The notes: generated by a model not told the origin, from the letters alone. Numbered from the stretch's first letter, positions 16,205 through 26,439 are shown. The stretch is DNA of 41,275 nucleotides from Litchfieldella qijiaojingensis (GCF_014651875.1 NZ_BMXS01000021.1:39545-80819), one strand, 5' to 3'. Numbers and translations are program-made.

Positions 16205-16253
16205 AGGGACACTCGTCGGTCCTGGATGGCACGTCACCAGGACATGCGGGATG

Positions 16254-16282
16254 TGGCAAGGGGCCAGGCAGCATGATAGAAT
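16254..16282 (+). promoter_or_regulatory. Candidate rpsT promoter
   Basis: A good -10, TAGAAT (16277-16282), has a poor -35, TGGCAA (16254-16259), at 17 bases. The leader to the rpsT GTG is about 130 bases. In E. coli S20 represses its own mRNA through the leader; a similar role here is possible but not shown. Confidence 0.45.
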
Positions 16283-16417
16283 GCGCCATCCTCTCAGACA
16301 TGGCCCGGTGGTTGACTTCAGCCAAAGTAGGGCAAGCCGGCTGGAAATGCTGTCGCTTTTCCAGTCAGGTCAAATGGTTACCGAATAGACGGTGAAAATT
16401 TCTCCAAGGAGACAGTA

Positions 16418-16684
16418 GTGGCTAACAGTAAGCAAGCCCGCAAGCGTGCCCGCCAGGCGGAAAGCCGCCGTGTACTGAAGGCGAGCCAGCGCAGCATGGT
16501 TCGTACCTACGTCAAGCGTGTCATCAAGGCCATCAACGGTGGCGACCACGCTCAGGCCATGACCGAGTTCAAGCTCGCGCAGCCGGTGATCGATCGGATC
16601 GCCGACAAGGACGTGCTGTCCAAGAAGAAGGCGGCGCGTCTGAAGAGCCGTCTGAACAAGCGAATTAAGGCGCTGGCTGCGTAA
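16418..16684 (+). CDS. rpsT: 30S ribosomal protein S20
   Basis: The 88-residue, very basic protein (ANSKQARKRARQAESRRVLK at the N-terminus, KKKAARLKSRLNKRIKAL at the C-terminus) is S20, which binds 16S rRNA helices 9 and 44. The start codon is GTG, with AAGGAG six to seven bases before it; a non-ATG start is also used in E. coli (TTG) and is part of autoregulation there. It stands alone between proB and a strong terminator. Confidence 0.97.
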   Translation: MANSKQARKRARQAESRRVLKASQRSMVRTYVKRVIKAINGGDHAQAMTEFKLAQPVIDRIADKDVLSKKKAARLKSRLNKRIKALAA

Positions 16685-16753
16685 GCCGGACGCTTCAGGA
16701 ACATACCGGAATCCGTTGCGCCTTTTCAGGTGCTGGTTTCCAGGGAATCCTGC

Positions 16754-16780
16754 AAAAAACCGGCTTCGGCCGGTTTTTTT
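16754..16780 (+). terminator. rpsT terminator
   Basis: The hairpin CCGGC-TTCG-GCCGG is flanked by a six-A run and followed by seven T. The A and T runs can pair and extend the stem, and the A-run would supply a U-tract on the other strand. This is the cleanest intrinsic terminator in the window. Confidence 0.93.
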
Positions 16781-16835
16781 GTGCCGAGTCCTTTATGGGC
16801 AACGGATTTCAGGACAACACGACACGACGATCAGC

Positions 16836-18446
16836 GTGAGCAACGACGACCGACAGACATCCTCGACGACTGAAACCTTGGGCACAGTGGCAACTGCTCA
16901 GCCGCCGGGCCGTGCCGGGCTGATGCGTTCGGGCATGATCGTCAGTGCCATGACCATGCTCTCTCGGGTCATGGGGTTGGCGCGGGATGTGGTGATCGCT
17001 GCCCTGCTCGGTGCCGGCAACGGGGCCGATGCCTTCTTCGTTGCGTTCAAGATCCCCAACTTCATGCGTCGGTTGTTTGCCGAAGGGGCATTCAACCAGG
17101 CCTTCGTTCCGGTGCTTTCGGAGTACGTCACCCATCGCTCGAGGGCCGAGGTACGCGAATTGCTGGATGCGGTGGCCGGCAGCCTCACGGTGGTACTGGC
17201 ACTGCTTTCGGCGCTGGCCATGTTGGCGGCTCCCTGGCTGATATGGCTATTCGCTCCGGGCTTTGGGCGTGACCCGGCGAAGTTGGCCATGACCGCCGAC
17301 ATGCTGCGGTTGACGTTCCCATATTTGATGTTGATCTCGCTGACGGCGTTTTCCGGTAGCGTGCTCAATACCTGGAGTCGCTTCGCGGTACCGGCCTTCA
17401 CACCTGTGTTGTTGAATGTGTCGCTGATCGGTGTTGCCGTGCTGCTGACGCCGCTGATGGATGAGCCGGCGATGGCCTTGGCTTGGGGGGTGTTGATCGC
17501 TGGTGTCGCGCAGTTGGCCTTCCAGGTTCCGTTCCTGGCTCGCTTGGGGGTCCTGCCTCGCCCTTGGCCAAGCTTTGCCCATCCCGGGGTCCGACGCATC
17601 CTGTTGCTGATGGCGCCGGCGCTGTTCGGGGTTTCGGTGTCGCAGATCAACCTGTTGCTGGACACCGTGCTGGCTTCGCTGCTGACGCCGGGCAGCGTGT
17701 CCTGGTTGTACTACTCCGATCGTTTGGTGGAGTTGCCGCTGGGAGTGTTCGGTATCGCCATCGGCACAGTGATCCTGCCGGCGTTGTCCAAGCGGCATGC
17801 GGAGCGTTCGTCCGAGCACTTTGCCAAGATGCTCGATTGGGCACTGCGTGCGGTATTGTTGCTGGGCCTACCAGCGGCACTGGCGTTGGCGGTACTGGCC
17901 GAGCCGCTGTTGATCAGCCTGTTCCATTACGGGGCCATGACTGATCGCGATATCGCCATGGCGGCGATGAGCCTGCGCGCCTATGCGCTGGGGTTGGTGG
18001 CCTTCATGCTGATCAAGGTGCTGGCCCCGGGCTTCTTCGCACGTCAGGATACTAAAACGCCGGTCAAGGTCGGGATCATCGCCATGGTAGCCAACATGGT
18101 GTTGAACTTGATCTTGATCTGGCCGCTGGCACACGCTGGCCTGGCATTGGCTACGGCGCTGGCGGCGTTTCTGAACGCCGGGCTACTGGGGCGGTTGCTA
18201 TATAAGGAGGGGGTACTGTCCTTCCAGCCTGGCTGGGGCCGCTTTGCCTGCCAACTGGGTAGTGGATGCCTGGTACTGGGAGTGGGACTCGCCTGGTTGG
18301 CGCCGGACTGGCAACAGTGGCTGGGCTGGGGGCTTGGAACCCGAGTGCTCCACCTGGCTGGCCTGGTGGTGGGAGGAGTGGCAGCCTACTTCGCCTGGCT
18401 GGCACTGGTAGGGATCCGCCTGCGGCATTTTCGGCTGAGTGGATAG
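16836..18446 (+). CDS. murJ: Lipid II flippase MurJ
   Basis: This protein with about 14 membrane spans moves lipid II across the inner membrane for peptidoglycan synthesis. The family start block MRSGMIVSAMTMLSRVMGLA and the loop FKIPNFMRRLFAEGAFNQAF are clear, as are RQDTKTPVKVG and the later spans. Start choice is uncertain: a GTG at 16836 gives 536 residues and an ATG at 16923 gives 507 (E. coli 511). Neither has a good ribosome site. The open frame further upstream enters the rpsT terminator and is not used. It follows rpsT as in Pseudomonas, and ribF follows it. Confidence 0.93.
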   Translation: MSNDDRQTSSTTETLGTVATAQPPGRAGLMRSGMIVSAMTMLSRVMGLARDVVIAALLGAGNGADAFFVAFKIPNFMRRLFAEGAFNQAFVPVLSEYVTHRSRAEVRELLDAVAGSLTVVLALLSALAMLAAPWLIWLFAPGFGRDPAKLAMTADMLRLTFPYLMLISLTAFSGSVLNTWSRFAVPAFTPVLLNVSLIGVAVLLTPLMDEPAMALAWGVLIAGVAQLAFQVPFLARLGVLPRPWPSFAHPGVRRILLLMAPALFGVSVSQINLLLDTVLASLLTPGSVSWLYYSDRLVELPLGVFGIAIGTVILPALSKRHAERSSEHFAKMLDWALRAVLLLGLPAALALAVLAEPLLISLFHYGAMTDRDIAMAAMSLRAYALGLVAFMLIKVLAPGFFARQDTKTPVKVGIIAMVANMVLNLILIWPLAHAGLALATALAAFLNAGLLGRLLYKEGVLSFQPGWGRFACQLGSGCLVLGVGLAWLAPDWQQWLGWGLGTRVLHLAGLVVGGVAAYFAWLALVGIRLRHFRLSG

Positions 18447-18482
18447 GCGACGGGACGGATAGGCGCCTGATAGGCTGACCGT

Positions 18483-18488
18483 TATAAT
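18483..18488 (+). promoter_or_regulatory. Perfect -10 hexamer before ribF
   Basis: A TATAAT lies 30 bases before the ribF ATG. The region 17 bases upstream (TAGGCG) is not a good -35, so either the promoter needs help or the match is by chance. If used, the leader is about 20-25 bases. Confidence 0.4.
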
Positions 18489-18517
18489 TGAAGACTTTGA
18501 CAGGTCGTAAGCGACGC

Positions 18518-19603
18518 ATGGAATTGATCCGAGGACTGCACAACCTGCGCGAGGAGCACCGTGGCTGCGTGGCGACCATCGGCAACTTCGATGGTGTGCA
18601 CCGCGGCCACCAAGCGATTCTCGAGCAGTGTCGCGAGCGAGCGGCGTCCCTCGGGTTGCCGGTAACGGTGGTGGTTTTCGAGCCACAGCCTCGCGAATAT
18701 TTCGCCGGTGACCAGGCACCGCCACGCCTGACACGGCTGCGCGACAAGGTAAAGTTGCTGGTCGATCATGGCGCGGAGAGAGTGCTGTGCCTGCCGTTCA
18801 ATGACGCGCTGCGTCGCCTCACGGCCCGTGAGTTCATCGACCGTGTCCTGATCGAGGGCTTGGGCGTGCGTCATTTGGTGGTGGGTGACGACTTCCGTTT
18901 CGGCTGCGAGCGTGATGGCGACTTCGCTCTGCTCGCCAAGGTCGGCCGGGAGGCTGGGCCAGGTCGTGGCTTCGACGTCGAGCATACTCGCACTTTCATC
19001 CTCGACGACGAACGCGTTTCCAGTTCGCGGGTGCGTACCTTGTTGGCCTGCGGTAACTTCGCCCAGACCCGGCGCATGCTGGGACGCCCCTATCAGCTGG
19101 GCGGGCGCGTGGTCGCTGATCAGCAGTTGGGGCGCACTATCGGTGTGCCGACAGCCAACCTGCCGTTGTTGCCATTGCCGCTGGCATTGCGCGGGGTATT
19201 CGCGGTAGTCACCGAGTTACCCGATGGTCGTCGCTTCACCGGAGTCGCGAACATCGGTTGGCGGCCCACGGTGGGGAGTACCCGGCCGGTACTCGAGGTC
19301 CACCTGTTCGATTTCGACGAGGATCTCTACGACCAGCGTCTGGTGGTGATTCCCTGCGCGCGACTGCGCGGCGAGATCAATTTCGATGGCTTCGAGGCTC
19401 TCAAGCGTCAGATAGAGGCCGATTTGGTCCAAGCGCGCCGCTATTTCGACCGGCACGAGCTGCGTGACTCCACTCCATTAGACGTGGCAGTCAACGATGC
19501 GGCACTTCCTCTGGCATCGGCGCCGCTGGCGCGCGAGGCTGCGACTTCCGATTCCTCGGTGGGCCCTTTGGCCGCCGGGTGCGACGATGACGGACACTCA
19601 TGA
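18518..19603 (+). CDS. ribF: Bifunctional riboflavin kinase / FMN adenylyltransferase
   Basis: The 361-residue protein makes FMN and FAD from riboflavin. The N-terminal nucleotidyltransferase has the motif [11 protein letters not shown] (22-32) and [13 protein letters not shown]; the C-terminal kinase has [11 protein letters not shown] and NIGWRPTVG. It is about 45 residues longer than E. coli RibF (313). The extra part is a low-complexity Ala/Ser/Asp tail ([20 protein letters not shown] onward) beyond the kinase domain. The ATG at 18518 fits the family start; a TTG at 18488 is less likely. Its stop overlaps the ileS ATG (ATGA), which suggests coupled translation. Confidence 0.95.
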   Translation: MELIRGLHNLREEHRGCVATIGNFDGVHRGHQAILEQCRERAASLGLPVTVVVFEPQPREYFAGDQAPPRLTRLRDKVKLLVDHGAERVLCLPFNDALRRLTAREFIDRVLIEGLGVRHLVVGDDFRFGCERDGDFALLAKVGREAGPGRGFDVEHTRTFILDDERVSSSRVRTLLACGNFAQTRRMLGRPYQLGGRVVADQQLGRTIGVPTANLPLLPLPLALRGVFAVVTELPDGRRFTGVANIGWRPTVGSTRPVLEVHLFDFDEDLYDQRLVVIPCARLRGEINFDGFEALKRQIEADLVQARRYFDRHELRDSTPLDVAVNDAALPLASAPLAREAATSDSSVGPLAAGCDDDGHS

Positions 19604-22434
19604 GCGACTACAAGCATACCCTGAACCTGCCCGAGACCGATTTCCCGATGCGTGGCAACCTGCCCAAGCGCGAGCCCGACCGCGTGGCGCGCTGGCAGGA
19701 AATGAAGCTCTACCAGCGCCTGCGCAAGGAGGGCCGGGGACGTGAGTCCTTCGTGCTCCACGATGGCCCTCCTTATGCCAATGGCAGCATCCATATCGGG
19801 CATGCCGTCAACAAGATCCTCAAGGACATTATCGTCAAATCGAAGAGCCTGGCCGGGTTCGACGCTCCCTATGTGCCTGGCTGGGACTGCCATGGCTTGC
19901 CCATCGAGCACAAGATCGAGACCATTCACGGCAAGCACCTGCCGCCGGAAGAGGCGCGCAAGTTGTGCCGTGAATACGCTGGCGAGCAGATCCAGGAGCA
20001 GATGAAGGACTTCGTGCGCCTGGGCGTGATCGGTGACTGGGACAACCCCTATCGCACCATGGACTACGTCAACGAGGCTGGCGAGATCCGTGCCTTGGCC
20101 GAGATGGTCCAGGGAGGATATGTGTTCAAGGGGCTCAAGCCGGTCAACTGGTGCTTCGACTGCGGCTCGGCATTGGCCGAGGCGGAAGTCGAGTATGCCG
20201 ACAAGAAGTCCGATGCCATCGATGTGGCCTTCCCCTGCGCCGACGAGGACAAGCTGGCCCACGCCTTTGGTCTGAGCGAATTGCCCAAGCCAGCGGCCAT
20301 CGTGATCTGGACGACGACTCCCTGGACCGTTCCCGCCAACCAGGCGCTGAACGTTCATCCCGACTTCGCCTATGCGCTGGTCGATGTCGGTGACCGCCTG
20401 CTGATCTTGGCCGAAGCGCTGGTGGAAAGCTGTCTCGAGCGTTTCGGTCTCGAGGGTGGAATCATCGCCACCGCCCATGGAGCGCGGCTCGACCGGATCA
20501 AGTTCCGTCACCCGCTCTACGATCGCCTGTCACCGGTCTACCTGGCCGATTATGTGGAGAGTGACGTCGGCAGTACCGGTATCGTCCACTCGGCGCCGGC
20601 CTATGGCGAGGACGACTTCGTTACCTGCCGGGCGCATGGCATGGGCTTCGACGAGATTTTCAATCCGGTGCAGGGCGATGGCGTCTATGCCGATGATCTG
20701 CCCTTCTTCGGCGGGCAACTGATCTGGAAGGCCAACCCGGCGATCGTTGCCAAGCTCGAAGAAGTCGGGGCCCTGCTGGCGCACAAGACCATCACCCACA
20801 GCTACATGCACTGCTGGCGCCATAAGACACCGGTGATCTACCGCGCTACCGCGCAGTGGTTCGTCGGCATGGATCGTGAAGGCGCTGATGGCAAGAGCCT
20901 GCGCCGGCGTGCCCTGGAAGGCATCGAGGCGACGCGTTTCACCCCCACCTGGGGCAAGGCGCGATTGCACTCGATGATCGCCAATCGCCCCGACTGGTGC
21001 ATCTCGCGCCAGCGTAACTGGGGTGTGCCGATCCCCTTTTTCCTGCACAAGACGACCGGCGAATTGCATCCGCGTACCGTGGAGTTGATGGAAGACGTCG
21101 CCAAGCGCGTGGAGAAGGAGGGAATCGATGCCTGGTTCCGTCTCGACCCGGTTGAACTGTTGGGCGACGAGGCCGGCGATTACGAGAAGGTCAACGATAC
21201 CCTGGATGTGTGGTTCGACTCCGGCACCACGCACTGGCACGTGCTTCGCGACTCCCATCAGTTGGGTCATTCGCAGGGGCCGCGTGCCGACCTCTATCTG
21301 GAAGGTTCCGACCAGCACCGCGGCTGGTTCCACTCGTCGCTGCTGACCGGCTGCGCCATCGACGGCCACCCACCCTATCGCGGCCTGTTGACCCATGGCT
21401 TCACCGTCGACGCCCAAGGGCGCAAGATGTCGAAGTCGGTGGGCAATGTCGTCGCTCCCCAGGAGGTCATGGACAAGCTGGGCGCCGACATCCTGCGTCT
21501 GTGGGTCGCCTCCACCGACTATTCGGGCGAGATGGCGGTCTCCGACGAGATCCTCAAGCGCACCGCCGACGTCTATCGGCGTATCCGTAACACGGCGCGC
21601 TTCCTGCTCGCTAACCTCAAAGGCTTTGAGCCCGACCGCGATGCCGTGGCGTTCGACGACATGCTAGCGCTGGATCAGTGGGTGGTCGATCGGGCCGCTC
21701 AGCTCCAGGCGCGCATCGAGAAGGCCTATGCCGACTACCGTTTCCTCGATGTTTACCAGCAGGTGCATACCTTCTGCGCGCGTGAACTGGGTGGCTTCTA
21801 CCTCGATGTGATCAAGGATCGCCAGTACACCACCCAGGCCGAGTCGCTGGCGCGACGCAGTTGCCAGACCGCGCTCTATCTTGTGGTCGAGGCTCTGGCT
21901 CGCTGGGTAGCACCGATCCTGTCGTTCACCGCCGAGGAGATCTACGAGCATATCCCGGGAACACGTCGCGACAGCGTACTGCTGGAAACCTACTATCAGG
22001 GGCTCGGTACGCTTGCCGAGGATGCTGAGTTCGGACGTGACTTCTGGGAGCAGGTGCTGGAAGTCAAGCAGGCAGTCAATAAATGCCTGGAAGACGCTCG
22101 CAATGCCAAGCTGATCAAGAGTGGCCTGGCCGCTGAGGTCACTCTTCATGTCGATGATGGCTTACATGCCACGCTGGCGCGGTTGGGCGATGAGCTACGT
22201 TTCGTGCTGCTGACCAGCGATGTGCGACTGGCGCCCTTGGCTGAAGGTGACAAGGCTGAGGCGACTGAGCTCGACGGGCTGAAGGTTGCGGTATTCGCTT
22301 CCCCGTACGCCAAGTGCGAACGCTGCTGGCATCAACGCGAGGATGTCGGCAGCCATGCTGAATATCCGGATCTGTGTGGGCGCTGTGTCTCTAACCTGCC
22401 GGAGGGTCCGGGTGAAGAGCGTCACTATGCCTGA
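19600..22434 (+). CDS. ileS: Isoleucyl-tRNA synthetase
   Basis: The 944-residue class I synthetase (E. coli 938) charges tRNA-Ile. The HIGH motif is at 65-68 ([11 protein letters not shown]) and KMSKS at 609-613. The editing (CP1) domain contains [13 protein letters not shown]. The C-terminal zinc site has CERC (906-909) and CGRC (926-929), so it is the zinc-bearing bacterial type rather than the mupirocin-resistant eukaryote-like type. The ATG overlaps the ribF stop by four bases, and lspA overlaps its end. Confidence 0.98.
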   Translation: MSDYKHTLNLPETDFPMRGNLPKREPDRVARWQEMKLYQRLRKEGRGRESFVLHDGPPYANGSIHIGHAVNKILKDIIVKSKSLAGFDAPYVPGWDCHGLPIEHKIETIHGKHLPPEEARKLCREYAGEQIQEQMKDFVRLGVIGDWDNPYRTMDYVNEAGEIRALAEMVQGGYVFKGLKPVNWCFDCGSALAEAEVEYADKKSDAIDVAFPCADEDKLAHAFGLSELPKPAAIVIWTTTPWTVPANQALNVHPDFAYALVDVGDRLLILAEALVESCLERFGLEGGIIATAHGARLDRIKFRHPLYDRLSPVYLADYVESDVGSTGIVHSAPAYGEDDFVTCRAHGMGFDEIFNPVQGDGVYADDLPFFGGQLIWKANPAIVAKLEEVGALLAHKTITHSYMHCWRHKTPVIYRATAQWFVGMDREGADGKSLRRRALEGIEATRFTPTWGKARLHSMIANRPDWCISRQRNWGVPIPFFLHKTTGELHPRTVELMEDVAKRVEKEGIDAWFRLDPVELLGDEAGDYEKVNDTLDVWFDSGTTHWHVLRDSHQLGHSQGPRADLYLEGSDQHRGWFHSSLLTGCAIDGHPPYRGLLTHGFTVDAQGRKMSKSVGNVVAPQEVMDKLGADILRLWVASTDYSGEMAVSDEILKRTADVYRRIRNTARFLLANLKGFEPDRDAVAFDDMLALDQWVVDRAAQLQARIEKAYADYRFLDVYQQVHTFCARELGGFYLDVIKDRQYTTQAESLARRSCQTALYLVVEALARWVAPILSFTAEEIYEHIPGTRRDSVLLETYYQGLGTLAEDAEFGRDFWEQVLEVKQAVNKCLEDARNAKLIKSGLAAEVTLHVDDGLHATLARLGDELRFVLLTSDVRLAPLAEGDKAEATELDGLKVAVFASPYAKCERCWHQREDVGSHAEYPDLCGRCVSNLPEGPGEERHYA

Positions 22435-22942
22435 GCATCGGGAACTGCGCGACCGGCCCATGCATCGGCCGTTGCGCTGGCTGTGGCTGGCGGCGTTGGT
22501 GATCGTGCTCGACCTGGCGACCAAGGCCATGGCCAGTGCTTGGCTGACTTATGGGCAGCCGGTGGAGATCCTGCCGATATTCAACCTGACGTTGTTGCAC
22601 AACACCGGGGCGGCGTTCAGCTTCCTGGCCGGCCACGATGGCTGGCAGCGTTGGTTCTTTGCTGTGGTCGCCATTGGCGCCAGCATTGGCCTGTCGATCT
22701 GGATGAGCCGTTTGAAGGCACGCGAGACGCTGCTGGCGGCGGCGCTGGCGTTGATCATCGGTGGTGCGTTGGGCAATCTCTACGATCGGTTGACGCATGG
22801 CTATGTGGTCGACTTCCTTTCCTTCTACTGGGGGCAGTATTACTTCCCTGCTTTCAACCTGGCTGACGTCGCCATTACTCTGGGAGCCTGTGGGCTGATC
22901 TGGGAATCATTGCGCGATGTGCGAGGTCACAAGAAATCCTGA
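22427..22942 (+). CDS. lspA: Lipoprotein signal peptidase (signal peptidase II)
   Basis: The 171-residue aspartyl protease has four membrane spans and cuts diacylglyceryl-modified prolipoproteins, such as BamD in this window. The catalytic pair is Asp129 (VVDF, after GNLYDR 116-121) and Asp147 (FNLADVAI). NTGAAFSF (59-66) is the family loop. The ATG at 22427 overlaps the ileS end by eight bases. A GTG at 22412 with GGAGGG five bases before it is a real alternative and would add five residues. It belongs to the ribF-ileS-lspA-fkpB-ispH unit. Confidence 0.96.
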   Translation: MPEHRELRDRPMHRPLRWLWLAALVIVLDLATKAMASAWLTYGQPVEILPIFNLTLLHNTGAAFSFLAGHDGWQRWFFAVVAIGASIGLSIWMSRLKARETLLAAALALIIGGALGNLYDRLTHGYVVDFLSFYWGQYYFPAFNLADVAITLGACGLIWESLRDVRGHKKS

Positions 22943-22983
22943 GTCACTATCGATGAGCCAGGCGGCTGGCAAGAGGGGTAACG

Positions 22984-23430
22984 ATGAGCGATTACCGTAT
23001 CGGTGAAGGCATGGAAGTCACCCTGCACTTCACCCTCAAACTCGAGGACGGCACCGTGGTCGATTCCACTCGAGACAAGGCGCCGGCTACGTTTCAGGTC
23101 GGCGACGGCAACCTGCCACCGGGTTTCGAGTCCCCAATCGAAGGACTGACCGATGGTGATACCGGTTGCTACGAGATTCCTCCAGAGCGTGCTTTCGGGC
23201 AGCATAATCCGCAGAATGTGCAACTGCTCAAGCGCGAGGACTTCGAGGATATCGAGCTGGAGGTGGGCACGGTAATGTCGTTCGCCGACCCCTCTGGTGG
23301 AGAGCTTCCCGGAGTGATCGCCAATGTCGAGGGCGACCGGGTGGAAGTCGACTTCAATCATCCGCTCGCTGGGCGTACCCTGACCTTCGAAGTGGAAGTC
23401 ATCAGCGTTCGTCCCGCAACCACGCATTGA
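22984..23430 (+). CDS. fkpB: FKBP-type peptidyl-prolyl isomerase (SlpA type)
   Basis: The 148-residue cytosolic protein is of the SlpA/FkpB class: an FKBP fold (about 8-75 and 125-148; VVDSTRDKAPATFQVGDGN, GFESPIEGL) with an inserted chaperone (IF) domain between. It speeds proline isomerisation and helps folding. AGAGGGG precedes the ATG by about six bases. It sits between lspA and ispH, a position widely conserved. Confidence 0.94.
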   Translation: MSDYRIGEGMEVTLHFTLKLEDGTVVDSTRDKAPATFQVGDGNLPPGFESPIEGLTDGDTGCYEIPPERAFGQHNPQNVQLLKREDFEDIELEVGTVMSFADPSGGELPGVIANVEGDRVEVDFNHPLAGRTLTFEVEVISVRPATTH

Positions 23431-23456
23431 GCCTTTAACGGGCAAGCGAGGCAAAC

Positions 23457-24410
23457 ATGCAGATCAAGCTGGCCAATCCCCGCGGCTTCTGTGCTGGCGT
23501 CGATCGCGCCATCGAGATCGTCAATCGTGCCCTGGATGTGTTCGGCCCGCCGATTTATGTGCGTCACGAGGTCGTGCACAATCGCTTCGTGGTCGACACG
23601 CTGCGCAATCGTGGCGCGATCTTCGTCGAGGAGCTGCATGAAGTGCCCGACGACACTATCGTGATCTTCTCCGCTCACGGCGTTTCCCGTGCAGTGCAGG
23701 AAGAGGCCGAGCGACGCGGGCTGCGTGTGTTCGACGCCACCTGCCCACTGGTCACCAAAGTGCACATGGAGGTCCTGCGCTACGCCAGGCGTGGCGAGGA
23801 GTGCATCTTGATCGGCCATCAGGGGCACCCGGAAGTGGAAGGCACCATGGGGCGCTACGACACCTCGCATGGCGGTGCCATTTATCTGGTGGAGGACGAA
23901 GCCGATGTGGCGGCACTCGAGGTCAAGGATCCGGGCCGGTTGGCCTTCGTCACCCAGACCACGCTGTCGATGGACGACACCGCGCGGGTGATCGATGCCT
24001 TGCGCGCCAGATTCCCCGAGATCCAGGGGCCACGCAAGGACGATATCTGCTATGCCACCCAGAACCGTCAGGACGCTGTACGCGGGCTGGCCGCGGAGTG
24101 CGATCTGGTGCTGGTGGTGGGTAGCCCCAACAGTTCCAACTCCAACCGTTTGCGAGAACTCGCCGAGCGGGTCGGCACTCCAGCTTATCTGGTCGATGAC
24201 GCCAGTCAGATCGACGCATCCTGGCTCAAAGGCATCGGCACCATCGGCATCACCGCAGGCGCCAGCGCCCCGGAAGTGTTGGTCGAGGGCGTGATCGAAC
24301 GGCTACGTTCGCTGGGTGCCGATGCGCCGGAAGAGCGAGTCGGTCGCGAGGAGACCATTACCTTCTCCATGCCCCGTGAGTTGCGGGAACAGGTGATCGT
24401 CAGCGAATAG
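23457..24410 (+). CDS. ispH: 4-hydroxy-3-methylbut-2-enyl diphosphate reductase
   Basis: The 317-residue iron-sulfur enzyme does the last step of the MEP isoprenoid pathway, giving IPP and DMAPP. These are the substrates of IspB elsewhere in this window. The three cluster cysteines are Cys12 (GFCAGVDRA), Cys96 (DATCPLV) and Cys198 ([10 protein letters not shown]). The catalytic Glu is in HPEVEGTMG, and the SNSSN-type loop is [11 protein letters not shown]. It closes the ileS operon; pilin genes follow after 44 bases. Confidence 0.98.
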   Translation: MQIKLANPRGFCAGVDRAIEIVNRALDVFGPPIYVRHEVVHNRFVVDTLRNRGAIFVEELHEVPDDTIVIFSAHGVSRAVQEEAERRGLRVFDATCPLVTKVHMEVLRYARRGEECILIGHQGHPEVEGTMGRYDTSHGGAIYLVEDEADVAALEVKDPGRLAFVTQTTLSMDDTARVIDALRARFPEIQGPRKDDICYATQNRQDAVRGLAAECDLVLVVGSPNSSNSNRLRELAERVGTPAYLVDDASQIDASWLKGIGTIGITAGASAPEVLVEGVIERLRSLGADAPEERVGREETITFSMPRELREQVIVSE

Positions 24411-24454
24411 ATATCGACAAGAACCTGCTTCGACTCCACGGGAGAGGCCTCGAC

Positions 24455-24853
24455 GTGGCGAGACCCGCAAGGCTGACGCAGTCATCAGGCTTTACACTGA
24501 TCGAGTTGATGATAGCCGTCGTGGTGATCGCCATACTCGCCTCCATCGCTTATCCCCATTATACCGACCATGTCGAGCGGGCTCGGCGTGTCGATGGGCA
24601 GTCCATGTTGATGCAAGTCGCCAGCCGACTGGAGCGTTGCTACACGGCGAGCAGCTCCTATGAGGGGTGTGTTCCAGGTCTCGATTCAAGCGGTATGGCG
24701 TCCGAGAGCGGGCATTACACCGTGACCGCTACCACGTTGACTTCCACTACCTTCGCCTTATCGGCTATTCCCCAGGAAGGGCAGGCGGGAGATCGCTGTG
24801 GCAGCCTGAGCCTGAATCACAGAGGGGAGCGGGCCCCCGATGACTGCTGGTAG
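24455..24853 (+). CDS. pilE: PilE-like minor type IV pilin
   Basis: The 132-residue protein has a short leader ending SSG and the prepilin cleavage and methylation site G/FTLIELMIAVVVIAILASIA, so PilD should cut it after Gly12. The N-terminal helix is followed by YPHYTDHVERARRVDG, typical of PilE-like minor pilins. Four cysteines (ERCY, EGCV, DRCG, DDCW) could form two disulfides. The GTG start has GGAGAGG seven bases before it. Together with the next two genes it would prime or cap a type IV pilus. It overlaps pilV by 14 bases. Confidence 0.85.
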   Translation: MARPARLTQSSGFTLIELMIAVVVIAILASIAYPHYTDHVERARRVDGQSMLMQVASRLERCYTASSSYEGCVPGLDSSGMASESGHYTVTATTLTSTTFALSAIPQEGQAGDRCGSLSLNHRGERAPDDCW

Positions 24854-25259
24854 CGCAACGCGGTCCCAGGGGTTCACCTTGGTCGAGGCCTTGATCGCCC
24901 TGCTGGTTCTGTCGTTTGGCCTTCTGGGAGCCGCAGCAATGCAGCTCAAGGCGATACAGGGGGCTCATGTTTCGTATCAGCGCTCATTGGCTACCGTCAT
25001 CGCTTCGGATGCCAATGAGCGATTGTGGGTTGAACTTGGTGTTATGAACGGCACCTGTCCCAGTGCCGGCGGTGTACAGAGCCGGTGGCTGGCCCATTGG
25101 GGCAATGTCCTGCCTGGCTTGAGAGGAAGCACCATCACGACAAGGAAACCGGGCGGTTGCGAGTACCTGATCACCGTGACCTGGGATGACGATCGCTTCG
25201 AAGCCGAAGGAGATATCTCGACCCTGACCTATCTCGTACATTTGCCCGGGGAGTCCTGA
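24840..25259 (+). CDS. pilV: PilV-like minor type IV pilin
   Basis: The 139-residue prepilin has the site G/FTLVEALIALLVLSFGLLGAA, with the VEALIALLVLSFGLLG pattern of PilV, and AAMQLKAIQ after it. The rest has a few conserved small blocks and two cysteines. Its ATG lies inside the end of pilE and its stop overlaps the pilW ATG by one base, so the three are one translation-coupled unit. The exact subfamily (PilV versus GspI) is judged from the N-terminus and the neighbours. Confidence 0.8.
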   Translation: MTAGSATRSQGFTLVEALIALLVLSFGLLGAAAMQLKAIQGAHVSYQRSLATVIASDANERLWVELGVMNGTCPSAGGVQSRWLAHWGNVLPGLRGSTITTRKPGGCEYLITVTWDDDRFEAEGDISTLTYLVHLPGES

Positions 25260-25825
25260 TGGACAACGGGCGATATGCCAAAACGCTGGCCAGCGCACAA
25301 CGGGGCTTGACCTTGATCGAGTTGATGGTTGCGCTGGTGATCGGCTTGTTCGTCACGCTAGGCGCGTTTCAGCTCTTCATTAGCGGAAAACGCTCGTTCG
25401 ATCGAGTCGAGGCACTGGCGGAGCGACAGGAAACGCTGCGCTTTCTTGTCGATACCCTTTCCCTGGATATTCGTACGGCGGACCGTGATGGCATGACCAT
25501 CAGTGGGGATGACGACATCTTGACCCTGACATATACGGGTACACGGAAGGAAGATCCCCATTGTTCCATGGGCGAAGCGCTGACCCGGGTCGAGTATGCC
25601 TTCGAAGAAGCGACGGCAACCGTCAAGGTGGGGTATGACTGTGATAACCATCCGAAAGGGACTCAGCCATTGGTATCCGGTGTGGAAAAAATCATATTTC
25701 CGGCAGGAGGCGGCGGGTTGAGCTTTGTCGATGTCGATATTCGCTTTCCCGCGATTGGCGGGGAGGACGAGATGCAGCGCACCATCAGGTTCAGGGTGGC
25801 AAACCGAAACGCTGTCATCCAATGA
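25259..25825 (+). CDS. pilW: PilW-like minor type IV pilin
   Basis: The 188-residue prepilin has a 16-residue leader and RG/LTLIELMVALVIGLFVTLGAF; leucine instead of phenylalanine at +1 is found in PilW-type proteins. DILTLTYTG and VSGVEKIIFPAG are PilW-like blocks. It is shorter than Pseudomonas PilW (about 270). No pilX or pilY1 follows: the strand goes quiet and fimT comes in from the other side 20 bases later. Confidence 0.75.
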   Translation: MDNGRYAKTLASAQRGLTLIELMVALVIGLFVTLGAFQLFISGKRSFDRVEALAERQETLRFLVDTLSLDIRTADRDGMTISGDDDILTLTYTGTRKEDPHCSMGEALTRVEYAFEEATATVKVGYDCDNHPKGTQPLVSGVEKIIFPAGGGGLSFVDVDIRFPAIGGEDEMQRTIRFRVANRNAVIQ

Positions 25826-25845
25826 GCGTATCGCGAGGAGGCCCC

Positions 25846-26406
25846 TCAGCACTCGCCTTTGCCTGCTGTACGTACCCTCCCCAGGTTGCTCATCACCACC
25901 TGAGCCGCCTGGCCGTGGTTTCCGCAGATATTGAAGGTCCCGTTATATCCTCGCGGCCAGCCAGTCGCCGGGAAACGAATGACAGAGGAGCCATTGCGAA
26001 AGGTGATGGTGGCTACCTCGCTAGCGGGCAGGACTTTCAGGATGGGCTCGTCGGCACCTCGCGAACCGCCATCGGCACGGCCTTGGATGATCATCAGCGG
26101 TGCCGTCCAGTCGCTTAGACATGCCTCCTGGTCGCGGCTGGGGCAGACACTGATGTCGGTTCGGCGCGTCACCGCGGTATTCTTCGTCTGGGCCAGGGCC
26201 GTCTTGATACGCAGGACTTCCGTGGCGACCTGGTGACGGGCGGTGAAGGCTTGAAGGCTCGGGATTGCCCAGCCTGCCATCAGGATTGTCACCGCGATCA
26301 CCACCAGTAGCTCGATCAGCGTGAATCCCTTCACCTGATGGTCTAAGTGACAAGTGGACCAGCAAAAGTGGTGCTCCGGCCTGTTATGCTGGCGATGAGA
26401 TCGCAT
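25846..26406 (-). CDS. fimT: FimT/GspH-type pseudopilin
   Basis: The 186-residue protein has a prepilin site G/FTLIELLVVIAVTILMAGWA after an unusually long 27-residue leader rich in His and Arg. PSLQAFTARHQVATEV and the later CPSRD...C-LSDW and NICG blocks match the GspH/FimT fold. The start ATG (26406) has GGGAGGG five bases before it, which supports the long leader. It is read towards pilW and away from thiO. FimT-like proteins in other gammaproteobacteria bind DNA during uptake; that role here is inference. Confidence 0.85.
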   Translation of the reverse strand: MRSHRQHNRPEHHFCWSTCHLDHQVKGFTLIELLVVIAVTILMAGWAIPSLQAFTARHQVATEVLRIKTALAQTKNTAVTRRTDISVCPSRDQEACLSDWTAPLMIIQGRADGGSRGADEPILKVLPASEVATITFRNGSSVIRFPATGWPRGYNGTFNICGNHGQAAQVVMSNLGRVRTAGKGEC

Positions 26407-26439
26407 GCTGCCCTCCCTGGCAGGGGTGCTGGAGGCTCC

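Noticed and set aside
16716-16835. Upstream extension of murJ
   Set aside because: It would start before the strong rpsT terminator and code through the hairpin; no similarity to MurJ.
19441-20511. 356-codon open frame on the minus strand
   Set aside because: Antisense to the end of ribF and the start of ileS. No recognisable domain and no ribosome site.
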